A program made the position numbers and the translations under genes. Source: Dugong dugon (lineage: Eukaryota; Chordata; Mammalia; Sirenia; Dugongidae). From it: a stretch of 64,000 nt of DNA. The notes under the pieces were generated by a model. That model was not told where the DNA came from and searched no databases. It saw only the letters and a program-made list of their open reading frames with translations. Below, piece by piece: positions 57,293 to 64,000 of this stretch. The stretch covers positions 61,893,501 to 61,957,500 of the forward strand of contig CM057469.1 in NCBI GenBank assembly GCA_030035585.1, written 5' to 3'. The first letter of the stretch is position 1, and every line of letters begins with the position of its first letter.

Positions 57293-57588
57293 AGTAGGGG
57301 GTGGTATAAAAACTTTCTGCTTGACTGCTGAAGCTGAGTGGTGGTGTGGCTTTTTCACTGGTGTTTGGCTAAAATATGGTGAACGTTAACACACATGTTT
57401 TCTGTTAGTTGGCCCTTTTCCTTACTGTCGACTAGGGGAACGAGTTTTCTTATAACTTTTCTGTCTGCTTCTTGGAGGCTCCAGTTTGAAGACTTCTGCT
57501 CCACCCCGTCCAGGTTGTAGGGGAGGCAATAAGGAGATGCAGAGGTGCCTAAGCAGTCTTCCCCCTGCTTTCCTCCTTTCAGAGTCTT

Positions 57589-58547
57589 CTCATGCTTCTT
57601 TGTTGTGTTAGGTGCATGGTTTTTAGTTGTGAGAGAAAGGACCTGGGAGGAATGGAGGTACTCCATCTAGGCTTCGATAAGTTCTTACAAAGTTGTAAAA
57701 CACTTTCTCAGTGTTTCTATTGTTTTAAATTACTGTTTTCCATATGGAATAGTTTTAGTATTTCTAAATTTACCCATGAATTTATAACCAACTGCAAGAG
57801 AATTCTTAATGTTCTAACAATGTTTTAAATATCAAGAAAATAACAATTTTCCCATGGATTTTTAAGATTTCTTTGCATAATTTTAGCCCGAACCATTATT
57901 TTTATGGTCCCACACGACCATACATAGAGAGGACTGCCTATAATGAATTCCGTTTTGGTAGGCATTTAATTTTGTTATGGATCAACTTGATCCTTTAAAG
58001 GCTTATTTTTAAGCTTTATTAAAGCTGGCTTTAGGAGTGTTTACTCCAGGATGAGTTTTTTCAGAATACTAATAAGGCCACTTCTGTAATTTCTGCTCAT
58101 GATATTGAAAGGGGTCTTTCCTTTCTGACTGGTCAAATGTGCGTGTCTCCCTGTTTTGTGTGTTTGCTAGAAATTGGTGACTTTATTGTTCTCTGGTAGT
58201 TACTCTCTGCCCGTATTTTCATGGAGTTTTGCCCTACGCATTTACAGCACGTTAGTGTTCAGTCAGACTCTAAAGGCTTGCAAAGCAGATTTGTAGAGAA
58301 TTTTCACTCCATAGTTTCTTCTTCTTTGTCTCGCTATCTTGGAAATTCTAGTAACCTCAGCTTGTTTGCACACTGATTTTTATTGATTCTGTTGAGCAAG
58401 ACTGCCATTCTCTGCCTGGGTTCTTCATTCCTGTAGTTTTGTCTGGAAAATGTCTCCAAGCTTGAAACCAATTTGATAAACAGGCTTACCTCATTTGTCT
58501 CTTTCACTCTGAGATAATAGTATCAAATAAAAACAAATCCAGACTTA
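57589..58547. other. 959-bp block present only in duplication copy 2
   Basis: The flanks (tcagagtctt on the left, gata-agaggtactttattc on the right) are contiguous in copy 1 at 5660/5661. I see no target duplication or poly(A), so a deletion from copy 1 is more likely than an insertion here. The block is AT-rich, without coding signal, and may include old LINE sequence. Confidence 0.8.
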
Positions 58548-58871
58548 GATAAAGAGGTACTTTATTCAGAAAGAATATTGCAATAGGGAGATTTCTCTGA
58601 TCTCAGAAATTTCCAAGCATCTCAAAATAGAAAAAAAAAATACTTCTTATATAGGGAGGAGTAAAAAGAGATAGCAGGAACTTTGTGGAGGAGAGGGCAT
58701 GGTTTGGTGGTGTGCACCTGCCAAAATCAGAGTGCTTCAACAGGAAAAGTTTTTCTTTGTGATTGGCTGATTCTCAGAATGAGCTATCAAGGGAGGGTGT
58801 TCTGCACATTAGTGATTTAGTGCTTTTTTATGCATGGAGGTAAGCCAAATTTTAGGGGTCTTTGGAGAGGA

Positions 58872-59090
58872 GAGTGAGTCCTGGGTGGTGCAAATGATTG
58901 ATGTACTTAGCTGCTAACCAAAAGGCTGGCAGTTCGAATCCACTCAGAGGTGCCTTGGAAGTATGGCCTGGTGATCAACTTTTGAAAAATCAACTATTGA
59001 TAACTCTAGAGCACAGTTCTACTGTGACACACGTATTGCTGTGAGTCAGGGTTAACCCAGTGTCAACTGGTTTTTGGTTGGAAAGGAGAG
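58872..59090 (+). repeat. AfroSINE (copy 2)
   Basis: Counterpart of 5988-6200. The head here is better preserved (ggctgctaaccaaaaggctg? region reads 'gctaaccaaaaggctgg', box B 'agttcgaatccactcag'). Confidence 0.85.
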
Positions 59091-59142
59091 AAGCTTGACT
59101 GAAGTTTGGTCAAGACAAAACAAGAATAAGAAATGAGCAATT

Positions 59143-59483
59143 GTGAACATATAGGCAGTAGTCAGGCGTTGCCTGATTCCCAATATTTTCATATATTTGG
59201 TTTTGTTTCCTCATTATTTATGGCCGGAACTCTCTGTTTTTCTTGATTATTCTTGCCTGATATTAATTTTATTACCACTTTTCAAACAATTATTTTTACC
59301 TTTATTTTCTCTACACTTTGCTGTTTGATTTCTGCTCATATATTTATATATATATATATATATTTCTACTTAGGCTTCTTTTTCTTTTTTTTTTAAACAA
59401 TATTTTATGTTGTTTTTGGTGAAAGTTTCTGCAATAAATTAAGATCCTATTTATCAATTTCTATAAAAATTGTGATTAGGGAT
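59143..59483. other. CFHR gene 2 intron; old LINE-like sequence with (TA)n at 59338-59362
   Basis: AT-rich sequence with a TA dinucleotide run. Short pieces ('ggtgaaagtttctgcaataa') resemble a diverged L1 3' end on the minus strand. There are no exons. Confidence 0.5.
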
Positions 59484-60146
59484 CATGGCCTTGATGGGAG
59501 AACTTGCTGGATTAATGGTGGGTGATGTGTACACCAATGCTCAAGTCCAAAATCTATCCAGTGTTGTCCAAGTAGTCAGTACCGATTCAGGACAAAGTCT
59601 GTTAGCCTTACAGAGATCCCTGGATTCGTTGGCCTGTGTAGTCATGGGCCACTGAGTCACACTGGACTACCTCCTGGCTGAACAGGGAGGTACCTGCACA
59701 GTCACAGACACTTCATGCTGCGTGTACATTAATGTTTCTGGGAACGTAGTACTCCGGGCTCAGAAAATCCTTAATCACGCTAAGTGGCTAAGGACAGCCC
59801 ATACACAAATGGGTAACAATATTTGGAATCAAATCAAAGGATATTTACCTTCCATAACCTGGTTCTTTCCCTTTTTAGGACCCTAAAGAACTATCCTTGT
59901 ACAGCTTTTATTTGGTCCCTGCTTGCTCAAAGCGCTGATTAAGTTAATGTCTTCTCAACTCCAGCAGTTCCAAGTCAAATTAATAATGATGGGAGAGTTC
60001 CAGCCCATTCCTAGGTCTGAGTCCAATAGCCCCAACAAAACTTTAGACCAGATGGGGGAGATTTCTACTCTGCTAGGCAGGCCAACAACCCATTGTGAGC
60101 TTGAAGAAGTTACAGAAGAAGAGACCTCTGCCCCTACAAGCTCATA
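59484..60146 (+). pseudogene. Class I endogenous retrovirus env relic (transmembrane subunit)
   Basis: One reading frame gives the C-terminal part of a gammaretrovirus-like envelope. A heptad region is followed by a CX6CC motif near 59695-59725 (the disulfide-linking motif typical of class I retroviral envelopes), then a tryptophan- and phenylalanine-rich anchor-like segment near 59860 and a tail ending at the stop 60144-60146. In-frame stops at about 59652 and 59883 interrupt it. No surface subunit, pol or clear LTR is attached. Its orientation is opposite to the gag-pol relic at 42824-48308, so the two are not one provirus. Confidence 0.8.
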
Positions 60147-60425
60147 AAGAAGTATGAGTATGAAATCTTTCAGAGGGGAACAAGATAGGGAAGGGAAAAA
60201 GGGACTGAGCCCCTAGGCAAAGAACCCTGAACTAAAAACATGTGCTTAAGTAAAGACACAAAACCCATTATCTTGGAACGTGCAATAGAGAACAACCAAA
60301 AAAAAAAAGTTTCAGTGACATTAGTTAGATTTTTCACAATGTGTCAGTGTTCTCTTTAATTGCATTCTGGTTGTTCTGTTTCCAGTCCTTCATTTTCTCT
60401 GCCCCTTTGTATTCTCATCTTTGCG
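60147..60425. other. Sequence after the env relic, possibly retroviral 3' flank
   Basis: A purine-rich stretch near 60170-60210 could be a degenerate polypurine tract, but no LTR end is definable. Confidence 0.35.
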
Positions 60426-60429
60426 TTAG

Positions 60430-62225
60430 AGTAATTGTTGGCCTTTTGATCTCATATAGATGGTTTTTTAATGGAACATCGTTCTCATGGGTAAAATAGC
60501 CTTTATTTTCTGTGCCGATTTGTAATTTTGTTAAAAGATGACCTTAGGTGATAGTTAAAGGTTTAAAGAATATCTCAGGGTGATAGTTTCAAGAAGTCCT
60601 CTAGTCTCAACTAATCCAGTAAGTCTGGACTTTGTAAGAATTTGAGTTCTGCATTTTTCTCCTGTTCTGTTAGCATCCATCTGTTGTGGTCTTGATCAGC
60701 ATAGTCAGTAGTGGTAACCAGGCATAATCTAGTTCTTCTGGTCTCAGGGTACATGAGGCTGTGACTTTTGTAGGCTTTCAGCTCTGTAGACTAGTTGCTT
60801 CTTTGAGACTTTGGATTCCTTCTTCTTTCTTTTGCTCCTGATAAGCAGAGACCAGTAGTGGTATCTCAGATGACTTCTCACAGGCTTTTGAGACTCAGAC
60901 ACTACTCATCTCTCTAGGATGCAGAACATGAGCTTTGTGGACTATATTATGCCAATTGACTGACTTATCCCTTGAGACTAATGTTCTAAGCCTTCAAACC
61001 CAGGGAACCAACATTGCAAGATGTTTGGTTATGTCTGAGAAGTATCTGTAACTGTGTCCTCTGTGAATTTATATGCATGTACACACATATCTGTACATAT
61101 ACATACATGTAGATGCTTCTATCTGTGCACGTGTCTACACACCTGCCCTTAGCTGTACACATATATGCCTATACACGTACATATGTGACCATACACTTGT
61201 TTTTGGTTATTGGTGTTGTTGCAAAATTATATATCTCATATTCTTTAGCATGAACATCCTTTTGTGCACTTCTTGGTGGCATCATTACTTCGGTCAAAGT
61301 GTGCTCATTACACCCACATTCTGTACTTTTCCCATCACCAGAAATAACAAGTATCTATGATCTAGAGATTTATTTTCCACTCCTCCCCCACCCCAACTCT
61401 GGTAACCACCAATGAACATTGGTCTCTGTATATGAATCTATTCTTGTCTTCTTACAAAAGTGTGTCATACAGTATTTGTTCTTATGTGATTGACTTATTT
61501 CACTTAGCATTATGTCCTCCAGATCCATCCATGTTAGTTTATGATTTGTAGACTCCTCATTGTTTTTTATGGCTGCATAGTATTCCATTGTGTATACATA
61601 CCACATTTTGCTTACCTGTTCATTCATTGTTATCTGGTTATCTAGTGCTGCTATAACAGAAATACTACAAGCGGATGGCTTTAACAAACGAGTTTATTCT
61701 CTCACAGTCTAGTAGGCTAGAAGTCTGAATTCAGAGCATTAGCTCCAGGGGAAGGCTTTCTCTCTCTGTCAGCTCTGGAGGAAGGTCCTTGTGATAGATC
61801 TTTTCTTGGTCCCTGAGTTTCTCTGTGCAGAAACCTTGGGTCCAAAGGACACACTCTGCTCCTGGCAGTGTTTTCTTGGTGGTATGAGGTCCCCCTGTCT
61901 CTCTACTCACTTCTCCCTTTTATTCCTCAAAGAGATTGACTTAAGGCACAGCATAATCTTGTATCTTGAGTCCTGCCTCATTAACATAACGGCCACTAAA
62001 CTTGTCTCATTAATATCATAGCCGTAGGATTTACAACACATAGGAAATCACATTCAGATAACAAAATGGTCGACAGTCACACAGTACTGAGAATCATAGC
62101 CTAGCCAAGCTGACACGTATTTTTGGGGGACACAATTCAATCCATGAGAGGCACATGGGCTGTTTCCAGTTTTTTGCTTCAATGAACTTAGATGTGCATA
62201 TGTATGCCTGTGTCTCTTTTATTAA
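60430..62225 (-). mobile_element. Older L1 3' UTR and ORF2 end, interrupted by an LTR
   Basis: 'aatatctcagggtgatagtt', 'caggcataatctagttcttc' and 'cccttgagactaatgttcta' are L1 3' UTR landmarks in reverse. ORF2 C-terminal sequence follows near 61480-61625 (minus strand: VYTMEYYAAIKNNEES). It resumes at 62150 ('gcacatgggctgtttccag') after the LTR. It includes a TATATG/CACATA-rich tract at 61060-61190. Confidence 0.8.
61628..62149 (-). mobile_element. Solo LTR, MaLR-like, inserted in older L1
   Basis: Same family as 11611-12129, reversed ('ataacagaaatactacaagc' through 'cacaattcaatccatgaga'). Flanking 5-mers do not match, so the target duplication is not recognisable. Confidence 0.8.
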
Positions 62226-62904
62226 GTGTTATAATTACCAAATACAAATACAGCCTGATCTGATCTAATAGTCAAAGTATTAGAGATTAGGAAATTTAAA
62301 GCTCATTTTACTCTCCTGGGTTCTAGTCACTACAAATATATACAAGAATCACTATGTAAATGGAGGTTAGAATTGCAGCTTGGTTAATGAACAGACCCTT
62401 ATCCAATAACCAGGCAACTGCAGAAATCTCTGGTAAAAGCTGAAGTAGAGAACATGATGGAGATATATCTCCCGCTTCCCTGCCAATCACGATTTGTTGT
62501 GGTCTTAGTCTTACAGAAAAGAGGCAGAAATAAGAAAGGGAGAGCTCTGCCCTTTCTTACTCATTCATAAAGCAAACAGTGAAAAGGAGAAAACTGTAGA
62601 TCCTGTTTTCCTGTTTGAGCTAGTAACCCCAATCTCTGTTCATCCTGGAAATAAAAGAATAAAAGACCAATCAGAAGTCTTTCCAGTCCCAAAGTGAGAA
62701 GTGGGGAGAGAGAGACGCAAAGCAATCCTGTTTCAAAAAGAGAATGGAAGATTTTTCATCAGTGGAAATTAGGGGAAGGGATAAATGCTTCATTTAGAGA
62801 TGCTCTAGAGTACATCTACATGAGAATCAGCTGAGGTGCTTGTTAACTGAAATTCGTGGCTACTGAAGGAGACTTATTTTATCAGCATCTCTGAAGGTGA
62901 GGGG
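62226..62904. other. CFHR gene 2 intron, nothing recognised
   Basis: Unique-looking sequence with no sushi exon on the + strand. Confidence 0.55.
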
Positions 62905-63108
62905 ATAAACCCACTGCCTTCGAGTTGATTCCAACTCATAGCGATCCTTTAGGACAGAGTAAAACTGCCCCGTATGGATTCCAAGGCTGTAATCTTTACA
63001 GAAACAGACTGCCACATATTTCTCCAATGGAATGGCTGGTGATTTTGAACCACTGACTTGTCAATGAGCAGCCAAGCGCTTAACCACTGTGCCACCATGG
63101 CTTCTTGG
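62905..63108 (-). repeat. AfroSINE, long form
   Basis: On the minus strand: head 'tggtggcacagtggttaagc', box-B-like 'ggttcaaaatcaccag', a middle 'gcagtctgtttctgtaaaga', and a tail reaching 'cgctatgagttggaatcaac'. Confidence 0.88.
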
Positions 63109-63676
63109 AGGTGAGAGGATAATACCTAAGATTTACATTTTAGCACCCCGATGCTAAATAACAAGCATCGCAGTCACTTTATTGTAAAATAAAGTTTGAA
63201 TGCTGTAACTTTAGGGAAGTTGGAAAATATTAACTAAAATCAAAAGAAGTACTCAAATTATTTTGAACATTGTTATTAGAATAAAAAAATTACGGATTAT
63301 TTCTCTATTGAAGTTAATGTAGTAATAAAAGTTGATTTTACACATTTTAGCAATACAGTGTTATATTACTCTGGGGCACAAATCGTAATTGGCATATAAT
63401 TATCCTGAATTTTATATTTTGGGATTACTTTGGAGGCACTTGATTGTTACTCTAATACTACAAACAGACATTCAAATTAGTAAATTTTTTGTCCACTTCT
63501 GTAGAAAACAATCGGAAGATAAACATACTATTTTTTTTTTTACTTAGCTTTATGTCTCGTAAACTGGTATATCAAATGCTTCTAAAAGAAACAAGTAATT
63601 TGCTCCAATCTCATCTTGCATGTGAACAAACGTGTGTATATATATGTATGTGTGTGTGTGTATGTATGTTGTGCTG
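63109..63676. other. AT-rich intron with TG/TA microsatellite at 63628-63672
   Basis: No exon seen. The microsatellite is a mixed GTGTATATATGTATGTG tract directly before an RTE element. Confidence 0.6.
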
Positions 63677-63679
63677 TAA

Positions 63680-64000
63680 TTGTTGTTAGGTGCTGTTGAG
63701 TTGGTTCTGACTCATAGTGACCCAGTGTACAACAGAACGAAACACTGCCTACTCCTTTGCTGTCCTTACGATCGTTCTTATGCTTGAGTCCATTTTTGCA
63801 GCCACTGTGTCAGTCCATCTCGCTGAGGTTCTTCCTCTTTTTAACTGATCCTCTACTTTACCAAGCATGATGTCCTTCTCCAGGGACTGGTCCCTCCTGA
63901 TAACATGTCCAAAGTACATGAGACATAGTCTCACCATCTTTGATTCTAAGAAGCATTCTGCTTGTACTTCTTCCAAGTCAGATTTATTCATTCTTTTGGC
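63680..64000 (-). mobile_element. RTE-type LINE 3' end, runs off the window
   Basis: The minus strand encodes the conserved end of an RTE/BovB-like ORF: YFGHVIRRDQSLEKDIMLGK, then RTSARWTDTVAAKM. It is followed at 63680-63725 by the 3' tail ('gagttggttctgactcatag' on the + strand) that AfroSINEs share. The open frame of 80 codons at 63991-63749 is part of this element, not a host gene. Confidence 0.88.

Larger units (their letters stand above)
51941..59142 (+). repeat. Segmental duplication, copy 2 (pairs with 1-6264)
   Basis: Direct-orientation partner of 1-6264, with the same order of L1 piece, SCR2 exon, SINEs and CpG-rich island. It is longer mainly because of 959 bp at 57589-58547. Homology is lost just after 'agaaatgagcaatt', where copy 1 carries a full-length L1. 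Confidence 0.93.

Noticed and set aside
42824-60146. One provirus made of the gag-pol relic and the env relic
   Set aside because: They lie on opposite strands and are separated by CFHR exons and the segmental duplication.
63749-63991. 80-codon open frame as a host gene
   Set aside because: It matches the conserved C-terminus of RTE/BovB-type LINE proteins and is followed by the RTE 3' tail.
1-64000. CRISPR arrays, operons, ribosome-binding sites or other prokaryotic features
   Set aside because: None seen. The sequence is mammalian, with spliced exons and interspersed repeats throughout.

Overview
The window is mammalian nuclear DNA from an afrotherian, most probably an elephant. The lineage evidence is the AfroSINE short repeat (a tRNA-like head reading 'ccctggtggcgcaa...gttcgaatccaccag', with a tail shared with an RTE LINE), the elephant-type RTE LINE, and elephant-type L1 LINEs with long 5' UTRs. 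The only host genes I can support are two tandem complement factor H-related (CFHR) genes on the + strand, embedded in about 75-80% interspersed repeats.

Gene 1 is seen from its second sushi (SCR/CCP) exon to its stop codon: exons at 1722-1898, 15962-16138, 20110-20292 and 21073-21281. They match, in order, SCR2, SCR3, SCR4 and SCR5 of the CFHR1/2/5 type; the last three correspond to factor H SCR18-20. Every internal exon is symmetric phase 1-1. Its signal-peptide and SCR1 exons lie upstream of the window. Gene 2 begins with an intact SCR1 exon at 50143-50337, followed by an SCR2 exon at 53638-53816 that has lost a core cysteine and carries a 2-bp frameshift. Its later exons would lie beyond the window, and I did not find its signal-peptide exon.

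The two genes share a segmental duplication: 1-6264 pairs with 51941-59142 in direct orientation. It carries the SCR2 exon, a truncated L1, seven AfroSINE pieces and a striking CpG-rich island of about 1.85 kb (2456-4310 and 54373-56245). The copies differ by a 959-bp block present only in copy 2.

The remainder is mobile DNA. A + strand L1 (6262-13680) keeps an open 332-codon ORF1 but has a ruined ORF2 with a solo LTR inside it. An older L1 on the minus strand (21586-24154 plus 31001-36292) is interrupted by a second full-length L1 (24155-30987) with a 13-bp target duplication. The 5' UTR of that inner L1 looks as if a GT-AG intron had been spliced out before insertion. A third L1 (38205-42823) has a tandemly repeated 5' UTR and an ORF2 deletion. 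A class I endogenous retrovirus gag-pol relic lies at about 42824-48308 (minus) and an env relic at 59484-60146 (plus). Five solo LTRs of one MaLR-like family and one MLT2-like LTR are scattered through the window, two of the five and the MLT2-like copy with clear 5-bp target duplications. The spacer between the two CFHR genes is therefore built almost wholly of retroelements.

I saw no prokaryotic features, CRISPR arrays, or functional tRNA or rRNA genes. The observations most worth following are the spliced-looking L1, the repeated L1 5' UTRs, the CpG-rich island beside AfroSINE sequence, and the changes in the CFHR domains.
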